NCBI GenBank assembly: GCA_938028705.1
Contig: CALIZI010000089.1
Coordinates: forward strand, 1-54,334
Reading direction: 5' to 3'
Length of the DNA stretch: 54,334 nucleotides
From: an uncultured Saprospiraceae bacterium
GTDB taxonomy: Bacteria; Bacteroidota; Bacteroidia; Chitinophagales; Saprospiraceae
In this document: positions 17,026-25,721 of the stretch, in pieces
Position numbering within the stretch: the stretch's first letter is position 1
How the letters are laid out: each line of letters starts with the position of its first letter
Made by a program: the position numbers and the translations under genes
Notes under the pieces: model-generated
The model's database searches: none
Told to the model about the DNA's origin: nothing
Seen by the model: the letters and a program-made list of their open reading frames with translations, nothing else

Positions 17026-17574
17026 TCACCTGATTCCAGCTTTATCGGAACTGCTCATAAATCGTACCCACGCAATCCGCATGGCTACAAACAAAATCAA
17101 AAACAGCCCCGCCAAATGCCAGATACTACCGAAGAATACAGTAAAGATTCGCATTTTTTGAATCAATAAAATCAAAATAAAGGTCACTGCCAGCAACATC
17201 ACCAAACCCGATAGTTTATCGAATCCCGGTACTGCTTTCATCTGTACATTTCGCGTAACAATCATCACCGTAGCAATCATCGAAACAATCGGCAAGAAAT
17301 AGACTAAAGCATTGACATTCAGCATACTTTGTGGTGAGAAAAACATAGAATACACACACAAAACTACCGAAAATGTTCCCGGCACACAGACACCAAAGAC
17401 CAGTGTGGAATAGATATAATTCCAAGGCGATTTGTAGGCTTCATCTTTGGTTATCCAATTCAAAAGGACAGCCAAAATTGGTATTGCCAAAAAATAAAGG
17501 ATAATCGGCAAGGGGTCGGTAGTCATTTGGGCAAATAGCTGTTGTAAAGTCATTTTTAACGCATTAAAAAACAA
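17026..17574 (-). CDS. Five-helix integral membrane protein
   Basis: The 182-residue product has about five hydrophobic segments (near 22-40, 52-75, 86-105, 119-138 and 145-168). Between segments 1 and 2 is a short loop, NWITKDEAYKSPWNYIY, that looks conserved, and the C-terminus is short and charged. I do not recognise a named family. The start could also be the ATG seven codons in (17553, MTLQQLFAQM), which looks like a natural N-terminus; I report the longer form because the sequence does not decide. An AT-only tract of about 150 bases and a possible TATATTTG box (17859-17866) lie upstream. Confidence 0.75.
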   Translation of the reverse strand: MFFNALKMTLQQLFAQMTTDPLPIILYFLAIPILAVLLNWITKDEAYKSPWNYIYSTLVFGVCVPGTFSVVLCVYSMFFSPQSMLNVNALVYFLPIVSMIATVMIVTRNVQMKAVPGFDKLSGLVMLLAVTFILILLIQKMRIFTVFFGSIWHLAGLFLILFVAMRIAWVRFMSSSDKAGIR

Positions 17575-17895
17575 TAATTCATTTCATCATCATTGAGTCC
17601 ACATTAAGAAGTAAAGAAATTGAAAAAATTGAAATTTTATTTTTATATTAAAAAATTACAATAAGAAAAAAGTAAATAATTAATATTTTTTTAATTGTTA
17701 ATTAATTAAAATTTAAATAAATATATAATATTTTTTTAAAAAATTATTTTAAATAAAAATTAAATTTTAATATACTGCGAAATTAAATTTCGTTAAAATC
17801 ATTTTTTCTTATTCTTCATATAGACTCATCATTCATTCGCTCATTCTAATGATGACCGCAAATATAAGGATTTTCACAAGGCAAAAAGAATCTGT
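17575..17895. other. Spacer with extreme AT tract
   Basis: From about 17625 to 17790 the sequence is nearly all A and T, with no gene. It separates the five-helix membrane protein from pabB, both on the minus strand. Confidence 0.6.
17859..17866 (-). promoter_or_regulatory. Putative -7 box (TATATTTG)
   Basis: The minus strand reads TATATTTG, fitting TAnnTTTG, with a TTTG 15 bases further upstream. It would produce an AT-rich leader of about 280 bases before the five-helix membrane protein gene. Spacing is shorter than usual. Confidence 0.35.
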
Positions 17896-19236
17896 TTATT
17901 TTTGATTTGTTCGCTCGTCATTTCCTAAAACCTCCAACATGGCTTTTGCCTTCAACAAGCATTCTTCGTACTCTTTTTCGGGAACGGAATCATAGACTAT
18001 TGCGCCGCCCACTTGGAAAGATATATATTTAGAAATAGCATTATACAAAATACTGCGAATGACGACATTAAAATCAAAATCACCTTCCGGCGTAAAGTAA
18101 CCCACTGCGCCCGAATACAGTCCGCGCCGCGTCTGTTCGTAGTGTTCAATCAGTTGCATACTCATTACTTTCGGTGCGCCCGTCATACTACCCATCGGGA
18201 AGGCATGACGTATGGCATCCACTACATGTACATCGTCGCGTAAGGTAGAAGTAACAGTCGAAATGATATGATGTACTTGCTCAAAAGGATATACGCCAAA
18301 TAGCTCTTCTACCTTGATTGTTCCCGTTTTGCTGCTACGCGTGAGGTCGTTGCGTACCAAGTCCACTATCATGACATTCTCCGCTTTATCCTTGTCACTA
18401 TGGCGCAAAAGATTTTGTAGTTGAGCATCTTCTTCGGCACTCCTCCCCCGCCCTATCGTACCTTTTATAGGTTGCGAAATGAGTTGTTGTCCTTCCTTTT
18501 TGAGGAAGCGTTCAGGACTTGCAGAAAGCAGGTAGCGATTATTTTTTTTGTAAAAAGAAGCGAAGGGAGCTTTCGCCAAATCATTGAGCCGCATAAACAG
18601 CGAGACGGGATGAATATCCGCATTTTCTGCGTAAAACTCCTGACAGAAATTCATCTCATATACATCGCCTTCAATGATGTGCTGACGGATTTTTTCGACC
18701 GTTTTTAAATAATTATTTTTATGAATACGTGATTGTATCGAAATGGGTGGGCTATTATTCAAATCAGTATGAATCGGTGTATTTTGAATTTGAATAAAGA
18801 TGTCCTCACTATCATTTTCATTAGTATGAATGATGACGCTATCTGATTGAATTTCAATTAAATATCGTGGTTCAAAGAAGTGTAAAACGGGTAAATCAAT
18901 GCCATCGAAATTAGCGGATTGGAGTTTTTCTATATCATTTTTAAGGTCATAAGTAAGAAAACCGAATAGCCAGCTTTTTTTATCATTAATATAATTTTTT
19001 AATTGCTCAAAAGCATCTTGTCCGGTACATTCTACCGTCAATTCACGGACTGTGTCTATGGCTATCAGCGTTTCATAATCTTGATATTTCGCATGTTGGT
19101 AATAATTATTATCGAGATAGCAAAGTGTATCAAATTGGTCTGCCCAGGTCAATGCCCGACGCTTAAACATCGCTACATCAGCAACAGGGAATGTCGTACA
19201 AATCGTTTTTGTAGGTGTGTGAAAATGTGTGACCAA
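17896..19236 (-). CDS. pabB: Aminodeoxychorismate synthase component I (PabB)
   Basis: The 446-residue protein belongs to the chorismate-binding family. The PIKGT motif at 256-260 carries the active-site lysine that marks PabB; anthranilate synthase TrpE has PIAGT there. VDLVRNDL (291-298), GSMTGAPK (349-356) and the C-terminal VGGAIVYDS block are also present. With a PabA glutaminase it converts chorismate to 4-amino-4-deoxychorismate, the precursor of p-aminobenzoate and folate. PabA and PabC are not in the window. The N-terminal 130 residues are shorter than in the E. coli enzyme, as in other Bacteroidota. A MITE-like element starts about 40 bases upstream of the ATG. Confidence 0.92.
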   Translation of the reverse strand: MVTHFHTPTKTICTTFPVADVAMFKRRALTWADQFDTLCYLDNNYYQHAKYQDYETLIAIDTVRELTVECTGQDAFEQLKNYINDKKSWLFGFLTYDLKNDIEKLQSANFDGIDLPVLHFFEPRYLIEIQSDSVIIHTNENDSEDIFIQIQNTPIHTDLNNSPPISIQSRIHKNNYLKTVEKIRQHIIEGDVYEMNFCQEFYAENADIHPVSLFMRLNDLAKAPFASFYKKNNRYLLSASPERFLKKEGQQLISQPIKGTIGRGRSAEEDAQLQNLLRHSDKDKAENVMIVDLVRNDLTRSSKTGTIKVEELFGVYPFEQVHHIISTVTSTLRDDVHVVDAIRHAFPMGSMTGAPKVMSMQLIEHYEQTRRGLYSGAVGYFTPEGDFDFNVVIRSILYNAISKYISFQVGGAIVYDSVPEKEYEECLLKAKAMLEVLGNDERTNQK

Positions 19237-19266
19237 TTATTTTTTTAATTAAAATATTTTAAAATA

Positions 19267-19450
19267 CACCATGTGGGTGCAGCCCAAATTGTCGCATTTT
19301 TATTTTTACTAAGTGATTCACGCAGAGAACGCAGAGAACGCAGAGTGTTGATTATCAGTCCTCTGCGTTCTCTGCGAACTCTGCGTGAGATGCACTGACA
19401 ATACTTAGCATTATTTCACACGCGACAATTTGGGCTACACCCCACCATGT
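19267..19450. mobile_element. MITE-like element with 8-bp target duplication
   Basis: The element spans 19275-19442. Its ends are 21-bp terminal inverted repeats, GGGTGCAGCCCAAATT... on the left (19275-19295) and GGGTGTAGCCCAAATT... on the minus strand at the right (19442-19422), with one mismatch. The direct repeat CACCATGT lies exactly outside both ends (19267-19274 and 19443-19450), which is the mark of transposition with an 8-bp duplication. Inside is a palindrome of CGCAGAG units (CACGCAGAGAACGCAGAG at about 19319, its partner ending CTCTGCGTG at about 19388). There is no coding sequence. A similar CGCAGAG palindrome is found inside the unrelated ends of the 41445-41607 element. Confidence 0.8.
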
Positions 19451-19477
19451 AGAGACGCGATTAATCGCGTCTCTACA
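19448..19477. repeat. Perfect 30-bp palindrome (GTAGAGACGCGATT)
   Basis: The 30 bases are their own exact reverse complement, with the half-site TGTAGAGACGCGATT. The same palindrome is known as a common dispersed repeat in cyanobacteria and some other bacteria. Here it abuts and slightly overlaps the right target duplication of the MITE. Confidence 0.85.
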
Positions 19478-19508
19478 ATTATCGTGAATCAAAATTAATG
19501 CCCAATTA

Positions 19509-19537
19509 TTTGATTTAAACTTAATTTAGTACCTTTC
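19509..19537 (+). promoter_or_regulatory. Putative promoter for the transglutaminase-like gene
   Basis: TTTG at 19509-19512 is followed after 17 bases by TACCTTTC (19530-19537), one base off the TAnnTTTG consensus. The inferred start of transcription would lie about 20 bases before the ATG at 19563. Confidence 0.5.
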
Positions 19538-19562
19538 GGAATCAATTACAAGAATCTCTAAC

Positions 19563-20459
19563 ATGAAAGGTTTTTTACAATCTATTTTGACCATGATAAT
19601 CTTGGCGGCAATACTTGTCGGCGGGTTTCATTTTTATACCAATCGGGTGATTGAACCCAAAGACCCGATAAATAAAATTTCGGGTGAGGAGAATCAAATC
19701 AACCAAACCCGTAACACAGCAGCTATGCTGAATGCCGACGAAGACGGTGACGGGCTGACCTATCACGAAGAACAACAGTTGGGTACATCGGATAAAAAAA
19801 TAGATACCGACGAGGACGGCGTACCGGATAGTGAAGATATTGCACCTACCGGAATAGGCAGAAAGGTGACGAAATTATTGACTTGGAATTACAAAGGAGC
19901 GCATAGTGTGGAAGCAGTGCTACCGATAGATGTGAGTGATTATTATGAAAAAACAATGCGCCCCAAACATACTTTTGATGCGCCATATTATGCAAAGTTT
20001 ATACAAGCAAATGACATTGGTATTCAACGACTTGCAGCAGAATTAAAAGAAATTATTGACAATGCAAAAGGTTGGGATTATTATGATGAAGTGATGTTTG
20101 TGGTATCTTTGGTACAACATAAAAGATATGCCGACAGTGCCATTGCAGGTTTTGATTTGACGACCAAATACCCGATGCAAACCATTATTTCAGGCAGAGG
20201 AGATTGTGAAGATACCTCAATTTTGGCAGCAGCTTTATTGTACCAACTTGAATACGACGTGAAACTGGCACGATTGGATATAGACGGCAACGTAGCGCAT
20301 CTTGGTGTGGCGGTATGGGGCGAAAACACCACAGGTACATCGTGGATGAAAGGCGGAAAAGATTATTACTATATCGAAACCACAGAAGCAAGTAAATACG
20401 GCGAAATGCCCATAGCATGGCGCGATGGCACTACGGCTACTTTGGTGGATATGGATTAG
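19563..20459 (+). CDS. Transglutaminase-like protein with thrombospondin type 3-like calcium repeats
   Basis: The 298-residue protein has an N-terminal membrane anchor (about 5-26). Two Asp-rich calcium loops follow (DADEDGDG... near 57-65 and DTDEDGVPDSED at 81-92), as in thrombospondin type 3 repeats. The C-terminal half is a transglutaminase-like fold with the catalytic Cys in GRGDCED (Cys215) and the probable catalytic His in AHLGVAVWG (His247); the YYYIETT segment (about 268-274) fits the third position. Such proteins act as peptidases or as structural domains on the periplasmic side. It lies on the plus strand 123 bases ahead of meaB, and the two may be co-transcribed. Confidence 0.8.
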   Translation: MKGFLQSILTMIILAAILVGGFHFYTNRVIEPKDPINKISGEENQINQTRNTAAMLNADEDGDGLTYHEEQQLGTSDKKIDTDEDGVPDSEDIAPTGIGRKVTKLLTWNYKGAHSVEAVLPIDVSDYYEKTMRPKHTFDAPYYAKFIQANDIGIQRLAAELKEIIDNAKGWDYYDEVMFVVSLVQHKRYADSAIAGFDLTTKYPMQTIISGRGDCEDTSILAAALLYQLEYDVKLARLDIDGNVAHLGVAVWGENTTGTSWMKGGKDYYYIETTEASKYGEMPIAWRDGTTATLVDMD

Positions 20460-20467
20460 CGACCTCG

Positions 20468-20573
20468 TACAGGCGACTTCAGTCGCCAAGTAAAATTTTG
20501 TCCACAAATCATTCACTTGCAGTTTTTTATAAATAAAAATATGCGCCACATGGCGATTGAAATCGCCTGTACA
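20468..20573. repeat. Inverted-repeat element with TACAGGCGACTT ends
   Basis: GGCGACTTCAGTCGCC (20472-20487) and GGCGATTGAAATCGCC (20552-20567) are each small hairpins and are inverted relatives of one another, with the flanking TACAGG/CCTGTA extending the match. The 64-base core is AT-rich. A single end of the same family, GGCGGTTGAAACCGCC, occurs at 46555-46570. It fills the gap between the transglutaminase-like gene and meaB. Confidence 0.75.
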
Positions 20574-20582
20574 AAACCATAA

Positions 20583-21626
20583 ATGAAAAAAAATATACGA
20601 CATAGCATTAATCCTGCTGCAAGGCAGCACATTAGGCAGCGCAAAACGTTGACAGTGGAGGCGTATGTGCAAGGGATTTTGGAGGGAGACAGGTTGGTGT
20701 TGAGTCGTGCGATTACCTTGATAGAAAGTACACGAAGCGACCACCGAGATATGGCGCAAGAGATAATTGCGGCTTGTTTGCCTCATGCAGGTACGAGCGT
20801 GCGTGTGGGCGTGACGGGTACGCCGGGCGTGGGCAAAAGTACCTTTATCGAAGCACTCGGCAAGCATGTGACGGATGCCGGACACCGCATCGCGGTACTG
20901 GCAATTGACCCGACAAGTCAGGTGACGCGCGGGAGTATTTTGGGCGATAAAACCCGTATGTCCGCTCTCGCTACCAATGACCGTGCCTTTATTCGTCCTT
21001 CCCCTGCGGGCGATTCTTTAGGCGGTGTGGCACGCAAGACGCGGGAAGCGATTGTGCTATGTGAAGCGGCAGGGCATGATGTGGTCTTGGTGGAGACGGT
21101 GGGCGTAGGGCAATCGGAAACAGCGGTACATTCTATGGTTGATTTTTTTCTGTTGTTGCTATTGCCGGGGGCAGGGGATGAGTTGCAGGGCATCAAGCGC
21201 GGTATTGTGGAAATGGCAGACCTTATCGCCGTCAATAAAGCCGATAAAGATAAACTGAAAGCCGCTCAACAAGCCCGCCGAGCATACAAAAACGCACTTC
21301 ATTTGTATCCGCCCAAATCAAGCGGTTGGATACCCCAAGTGCTAACTTGTTCGGCATTGGAAGCTAGGGGAATTACGGAAATTTGGCAGACCATTGAAGA
21401 CCATAAAACGCAAGTACAAGACAGTGATTTTTGGTTGGAAAACCGCCGCCGACAAGCTACTTTTTGGCTATATGAAGCTATCAAAAACGACCTTTCTAAT
21501 TCATTTTTTTCTAATAAAAAAATAAAAAATACACTATCACGTATAGAGACGGACGTAGCCGCAGGTAGGCTCTCGCCGTTTAAAGGTGCAGAGGAGTTGA
21601 TGCGCTTGTTTTTGAATGAGAAATGA
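20583..21626 (+). CDS. meaB: Methylmalonyl-CoA mutase-associated GTPase MeaB
   Basis: The 347-residue protein is a G3E-type P-loop GTPase of the MeaB/ArgK family. It has the Walker A motif GTPGVGKST (79-87), the switch segment ETVGVGQSE (171-179) and NKAD (218-221), plus the family hallmark DPTSQVTRGSILGDKTRM near 109-126. MeaB protects and reloads cobalamin-dependent methylmalonyl-CoA mutase. The mutase genes are not in this window, although in many genomes they are neighbours. It is preceded by an inverted-repeat element. The start at 20583 gives a typical N-terminal helical extension. Confidence 0.95.
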   Translation: MKKNIRHSINPAARQHIRQRKTLTVEAYVQGILEGDRLVLSRAITLIESTRSDHRDMAQEIIAACLPHAGTSVRVGVTGTPGVGKSTFIEALGKHVTDAGHRIAVLAIDPTSQVTRGSILGDKTRMSALATNDRAFIRPSPAGDSLGGVARKTREAIVLCEAAGHDVVLVETVGVGQSETAVHSMVDFFLLLLLPGAGDELQGIKRGIVEMADLIAVNKADKDKLKAAQQARRAYKNALHLYPPKSSGWIPQVLTCSALEARGITEIWQTIEDHKTQVQDSDFWLENRRRQATFWLYEAIKNDLSNSFFSNKKIKNTLSRIETDVAAGRLSPFKGAEELMRLFLNEK

Positions 21627-21715
21627 AACCATTGAATTGTCAGAGATTAGTCCATTTCATTATCACTTTTTTTAATATTTATTTTATTTTAAAATGAAAA
21701 ACAATATTCAGAAAT

Positions 21716-21842
21716 CCGTTTGCTAAACTTCAAAAAGTTTGGTCTCCGATAGCTATCGAAGAAGTAAAGCAATGATATTTAGGCAGTTACAAATTTTTAT
21801 AATATACTTACGTTTACCAAGCTAGAAAAGTTTAGTAAACGG
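21716..21842. repeat. Inverted-repeat element (CCGTTTACTAAACTT family, copy 1)
   Basis: CCGTTTGCTAAACTTC at the left and its inverted form ...AAAAGTTTAGTAAACGG at the right enclose about 100 bases. Each end is also a hairpin (left: AAACTTCAAAAAGTTT). A second copy with a recognisably similar core (both contain TTTAGG.NNTTACAAA) lies at 43660-43774. No gene. Confidence 0.7.
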
Positions 21843-21850
21843 GTTAAGGG

Positions 21851-22705
21851 TCAATCGCTTTTCAAAAATTCGGTAATGGCATTAGCAACTGCTTCGGGTT
21901 GTTCATCTACAATGAAATGTCCGCCTTTAAGAAGCGTTATTTCTACCTGTTCAAAACAATCTTCCACGCCCACCAGATATTCTTTTATAATCACAGGATC
22001 CAGTACACCATGTATGATTTTTGTCGGAATATTAATCGTTTTTCCTTCATAAGTTTTCCACCTTTTTCTGTCTTTTGAAATGGTACGATAGATATTGGAT
22101 GTGGTGGTGATTGTGTTCGGAATTTTATAACACCTGATGTATTCTTGTATGGCATCTTCCGGTATCGGATTGCTGATACCACGACTAAAAAATCTAACCC
22201 AAATATCTTCTTTACCCGCCAAAATAGCCTCTGGAAATTGCTCAATACTCATAAAAAATTGATACCAAGAGGAACGAAACAGGTACTTGACCAAGACCTC
22301 TGCGGCTTTGTTTTGCCCCATAGCATTATTGATGATAAGCATATTGAGAATGAGCAATTTTTTGATTCTTTCGGGCTGCAAAAATGCCATTTCCTGCACA
22401 ATCGCAGCACCCCAATCGTGACCGCCCAAGTAGAATTTTTCCAAGCCCAATTCATCGGCTATGGCAAAGAGGTCTTTAGCCATTTCGTCTTTTTCATACA
22501 GCTTAATGTCCAACTCGCGATTGCTGTCGCCCATGCCTCTGATGTCGGGTGCTATCAGATAAAAATCACTCAAATACGGTGCTGCGTGATGCCAACAATA
22601 ACTCGTCTGTGGCCAACCATGTACCAAGATCAACGGTGTTTTGCTGCTGTCTCCATACATTCTGATATTGAATATGCCTCTTGGTGTGGTGATGGATTTT
22701 TTCAT
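21851..22705 (-). CDS. Alpha/beta hydrolase of the epoxide hydrolase / haloalkane dehalogenase type
   Basis: The open frame starts at 22783, but the ATG at 22705 begins MKKSITTPRG, the usual N-terminus for this family, giving 284 residues. The fold is an alpha/beta hydrolase with the oxyanion HGWPQTSYCW (29-38), the DIRGMGDS loop (54-61), an Asp nucleophile in GGHDWGAA (Asp97, not Ser) and a catalytic His in KGGHF (about 263). A possible acid partner is the Asp of GVLDP (about 236). An Asp nucleophile in an HDWG motif points to epoxide hydrolases or dehalogenases, acting on small hydrophobic compounds. The true substrate is unknown. It stands alone, convergent to meaB. Confidence 0.88.
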   Translation of the reverse strand: MKKSITTPRGIFNIRMYGDSSKTPLILVHGWPQTSYCWHHAAPYLSDFYLIAPDIRGMGDSNRELDIKLYEKDEMAKDLFAIADELGLEKFYLGGHDWGAAIVQEMAFLQPERIKKLLILNMLIINNAMGQNKAAEVLVKYLFRSSWYQFFMSIEQFPEAILAGKEDIWVRFFSRGISNPIPEDAIQEYIRCYKIPNTITTTSNIYRTISKDRKRWKTYEGKTINIPTKIIHGVLDPVIIKEYLVGVEDCFEQVEITLLKGGHFIVDEQPEAVANAITEFLKSD

Positions 22706-23138
22706 ATTAATATTAAATAAAATTAAAATTTTTATGTTGTAAAATTTTGTAAAACTTTGTTTTACAAAATCCCTAATTTCCAAGATCCAGCAATTGAGCG
22801 GAGAGCGATTAAAAATATACCTGATTCAACATATAAATGAAGGCAAAGTTGTTATGATATTGTTAAAAATCACCAGATTTAGCTTGTCAATTAAAAAAAA
22901 TATGATTTTTTTGTTATAAATTCGTATTTAAAAAGAACTAAGTAATTAAACTAATTTCAGTGTGTAATATGCGGCATGTTTGATATTTACGCCTTGCTAA
23001 ATGTTAGGATATGTATATAACTACAAAAGATTATCATTCAATTAATTGTCAAGAAAAACCATAAACCAACAATTATGAACCATAAACCGACGACTATGAA
23101 CTAATCACCATTTTTTTAATCTCTAAATCAGAATACCT
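22706..23138. repeat. Spacer with a heptanucleotide array
   Basis: Most of this gap is AT-rich and featureless. At 23058-23104 there is a 7-bp array: ACCATAA, ACCAACA, ATTATGA, ACCATAA, ACCGACG, ACTATGA. It lies about 35 bases upstream of the next start codon. Confidence 0.6.
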
Positions 23139-23837
23139 ATGGAAGCTAACAGAAATTTAGTCGCCTTTCACATTATTGAAAGTATGAGAAAATTCTACGA
23201 CAGTTTTGTGAAAAACCCTGCCTATCTTGATGTAAAAACCTATTTTCCTGAACACAAAATACTGGAACAAAACTGGCAGGTGATACATGATGAAATCATG
23301 CAAGTCATTGAAGAATCGGAGATTCCCGAATTTCATGATTTAGATTCCGGTCAGGAATTTATATCCAATAATGACCAAAAAGCATGGAATGTATTTGTCT
23401 TGAAACTCTACGGTTTTTGGATAGATGAAAATGCCGAAAGATGCCCCAAAACCCGCGAACTCTTCAAGGGCTGGGACCACGTAAAAACCATCAATTTCTC
23501 TATCCTTGCCCCCGGCAAATATATCCCGCCACACCGCGGACCGTACAAAGGTATTTTGCGCTATCAAATCGCCTTGGAAGTACCCAAAAACGGCGAGTGC
23601 TACATCATAGTAGATGGCAAACGATACCACTGGAAAGCAGGTGAAAGTGTCCTCTTCGACGATACTTACACTCACGAAGTACACAATAATACCAACGAAA
23701 GACGTATTGCATTATTATTGGATGTGAAACGCAAAGATTTTGGCTTTGTGATGCGTATTTTTGATTGGCTATATTACAAACTTTTTCAGACGGTTATTGT
23801 ATTGGGTGGCGGGCTGAATAAGAGTAAGGTGTATTGA
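23139..23837 (+). CDS. Aspartyl/asparaginyl beta-hydroxylase-like dioxygenase
   Basis: The 232-residue protein matches the Asp/Asn beta-hydroxylase family of Fe(II)/2-oxoglutarate enzymes. The core is ILAPGKYIPPHRGPYKGILRY (about 122-142), with the first metal His at 132 and an Arg at 141, followed by WKAGESVLFDDTYTHEVHN (165-183), with the second His at 179 and a further His at 182. Relatives include LpxO, which hydroxylates lipid A acyl chains, and enzymes acting on peptides. A hydrophobic C-terminal segment (about 202-225) could tether it to a membrane, as in LpxO-like enzymes. The substrate is not known. It is followed by a bidirectional terminator at 23857-23889. Confidence 0.88.
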   Translation: MEANRNLVAFHIIESMRKFYDSFVKNPAYLDVKTYFPEHKILEQNWQVIHDEIMQVIEESEIPEFHDLDSGQEFISNNDQKAWNVFVLKLYGFWIDENAERCPKTRELFKGWDHVKTINFSILAPGKYIPPHRGPYKGILRYQIALEVPKNGECYIIVDGKRYHWKAGESVLFDDTYTHEVHNNTNERRIALLLDVKRKDFGFVMRIFDWLYYKLFQTVIVLGGGLNKSKVY

Positions 23838-23856
23838 GGGTTTATCACAAAAAAAA

Positions 23857-23889
23857 TTCGCCATGCTACTCAATAAGTGGCATGGCGAA
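23857..23889. terminator. Bidirectional terminator between convergent genes
   Basis: TTCGCCATGC (23857-23866) and GCATGGCGAA (23880-23889) form a perfect 10-bp stem, with A-run on one side and AT-rich sequence on the other. It lies between the beta-hydroxylase-like gene (plus) and the secreted protein gene (minus). Confidence 0.8.
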
Positions 23890-23911
23890 TCAAATTAACT
23901 TCACAACAAGC

Positions 23912-24424
23912 TCAAGACCGTCGTTTATAATAATACTGATCGCCTGTTTTAATATCTTGCAATATCAACTGTCGGTCATTGATATTCACGACACGCCGGA
24001 TGATGGTAGGGCAGCCATCGTAATAGGCATTACTGATATGCAGGTCAATGCCGGAGGAGGTTTGTTTCAAATCCCAAGAGCCGGATACATCCCATTCATT
24101 GACGGTCAGTTCGCCGCCTGCTTCTTCCCAGTTGATCGCATAGTTGGTACGTCCTCTGCCGTCTATTTCAAAAGTATGAATACTCATGGTATCAATGGTA
24201 AACTGCATAGAGTTTGTCGCGGTATTGAATACATAACGCTTATCGTAAAATATAGTGCCGCCATTAATCACTTTGTACATCATACGCCATTGTCCGTCCA
24301 TGAGTTTGATGGTTTCTGAGACGGTTTTACCTTCATTAAGACTGGCTGATGTAGGCGTTTGAGCAGTACCGATGGAGCAACAAGCCAAAAGGATAGATAT
24401 TGTAATAATGATTATTTTATTCAT
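23912..24424 (-). CDS. Secreted lipocalin-like protein
   Basis: The 170-residue protein has a signal sequence. It could be cut by signal peptidase I after GTAQ (about residue 22) or lipidated at the Cys in LLACC, which cannot be decided by eye. The rest (DGQWRMMYKVINGGTIFYDKRYVF ... TYAI-like strands) reads as an eight- or nine-stranded small barrel of the lipocalin-like type, with the conserved GxW of the first strand as DGQW. The binding partner is unknown. A TATTTTTG box at 24454-24461 stands about 30 bases upstream of the ATG. Confidence 0.7.
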   Translation of the reverse strand: MNKIIIITISILLACCSIGTAQTPTSASLNEGKTVSETIKLMDGQWRMMYKVINGGTIFYDKRYVFNTATNSMQFTIDTMSIHTFEIDGRGRTNYAINWEEAGGELTVNEWDVSGSWDLKQTSSGIDLHISNAYYDGCPTIIRRVVNINDRQLILQDIKTGDQYYYKRRS

Positions 24425-24453
24425 GTTAGTTGAATGCTTGTGAATTTTAAGTG

Positions 24454-24461
24454 CAAAAATA
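24454..24461 (-). promoter_or_regulatory. Putative -7 box (TATTTTTG)
   Basis: The minus strand reads TATTTTTG, fitting TAnnTTTG, about 30 bases before the start of the secreted lipocalin-like protein. No convincing -33 element. Confidence 0.4.
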
Positions 24462-24639
24462 AATGTAAGTCTATTTATATTATTGATAATGAGGTATTTG
24501 TGATTAAAATTAAAATAATATACTTAAATTTATTTAATCACCTCTTGTCAAAAATCAAATTAAACATTTTGTGTAACATCCCTTATTTGTAAATATTGTG
24601 CCAAATTAAAGAGCGACGCAAAAATAGATGTTTTTTCTT

Positions 24640-24683
24640 GTAGTTCCTAGTATTGTAGTTCTTAGTTCTACGAAACCACAACA
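24640..24683. repeat. Short heptanucleotide array with complementary arm
   Basis: TAGTTCC, TAGTATT, GTAGTTC, TTAGTTC (about 24640-24668) run in 7-base steps. The reverse-complementary words ACCACAACACTAAGAACTACAAC continue to the stop codon of the ureohydrolase. The transcript could fold as a hairpin at the gene's 3' end. Confidence 0.6.
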
Positions 24684-25700
24684 CTAAGAACTACAACACT
24701 CCAACACCATTTTGTAAATCACACGTGCGGCAACATTGGCATCCCATTCGGCATGACCTGTTTCCGATACATCAAATCCGATGATTTTTTTATCGAATCG
24801 GCGCAGTTTTTTGATTAAAAAAATAGCTTGTTCAAACGACAGACCACCGGGAACAGGCGTACCTGTATTGGGGCAAAGTGCAGGTGTGAGTCCGTCCATA
24901 TCAAAGCTGATATAAACGTATTCAGGCAGTGCTGCGATGATTTGGTCGCTTATAGTATTATAGGTTGCGCCCTCAAATAATTGTGCTTTTATATGCTCGT
25001 CAAAAAAAGCAACAACCCGCCCATTGGAGTTTTGAATATAGTCGTATTCTTCCTCACAATAATCACGAATCCCCACTTGTACGATTCGTTGAATATTAGG
25101 AATTTGAAGGGCATTATACATGATGGAAGCATGAGAATAAGTAAAGCCTTCGTAAGCATTTCGCAAATCGCAGTGGGCATCTATCTGTAAAATACCAAAG
25201 CCCTTATAGTGTTCTGCCAATGCCCGCAGATAACCCAAAGGTACGCTGTGTTCGCCGCCGATGAGTCCTATTTTTTTATTCTTTTTTAAAAAATATTTAG
25301 ACTGTTCGTATATATTATTGTTCGATTTTTTGCAAGCATCATTGATGTCTGCGAGCATATTTGGGTCAGCTTGTTTGCCGCTTTCCAGTTGTGCAATGAC
25401 TTGCTCTGCTTTTGTCCGGTAATGTTGATTTTGTCTGATTTGTTCAGTATTGGCAGGGAGCATATAAATGCCTTTTTTCCATGCGTTGGGGGCATCTTTA
25501 TCGTACAAATCAAGTTGGAGAGAGGCAGTTCTGATAAGTTCGGGAGCTTGTGCTGTTCCGGCTGCATAAGAGGTAGTGACATCCCAGGCAACAGGCAGGA
25601 GAATGTTTTGTGCAGTATCTTCATCGAAAGGCAAACCGATAAAATTACCGTTTCTTTGTCCGGGACCATTCGGGTCAAAATCTTTGGTGTCAAGTGGCAT
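24684..25700 (-). CDS. Ureohydrolase family protein (agmatinase/arginase/formimidoylglutamase-type)
   Basis: The 338-residue protein has all binuclear manganese ligands of the ureohydrolase fold: GGEHS (His151), DAHCDLR (Asp174, His176, Asp178) and SFDMDG (Asp267, Asp269), with TPVPGGLS at 281-288. These enzymes cleave guanidino or formimino groups (agmatine, arginine, formiminoglutamate, guanidine). The motif GGEH in place of GGDH and the 30-40 residue insert near 85-130 are seen in a Bacteroidota subgroup often annotated as agmatinase or arginase; I cannot fix the substrate. It is a single gene, preceded by a strong terminator-like hairpin 20 bases upstream, which may be an attenuator. Confidence 0.88.
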   Translation of the reverse strand: MPLDTKDFDPNGPGQRNGNFIGLPFDEDTAQNILLPVAWDVTTSYAAGTAQAPELIRTASLQLDLYDKDAPNAWKKGIYMLPANTEQIRQNQHYRTKAEQVIAQLESGKQADPNMLADINDACKKSNNNIYEQSKYFLKKNKKIGLIGGEHSVPLGYLRALAEHYKGFGILQIDAHCDLRNAYEGFTYSHASIMYNALQIPNIQRIVQVGIRDYCEEEYDYIQNSNGRVVAFFDEHIKAQLFEGATYNTISDQIIAALPEYVYISFDMDGLTPALCPNTGTPVPGGLSFEQAIFLIKKLRRFDKKIIGFDVSETGHAEWDANVAARVIYKMVLECCSS

Positions 25701-25721
25701 TATATTGTCATTAAAAACAAA

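Noticed and set aside
20235-20885. 216-codon minus-strand open frame
   Set aside because: It overlaps the transglutaminase-like gene, an inverted-repeat element and meaB; its composition is not protein-like.
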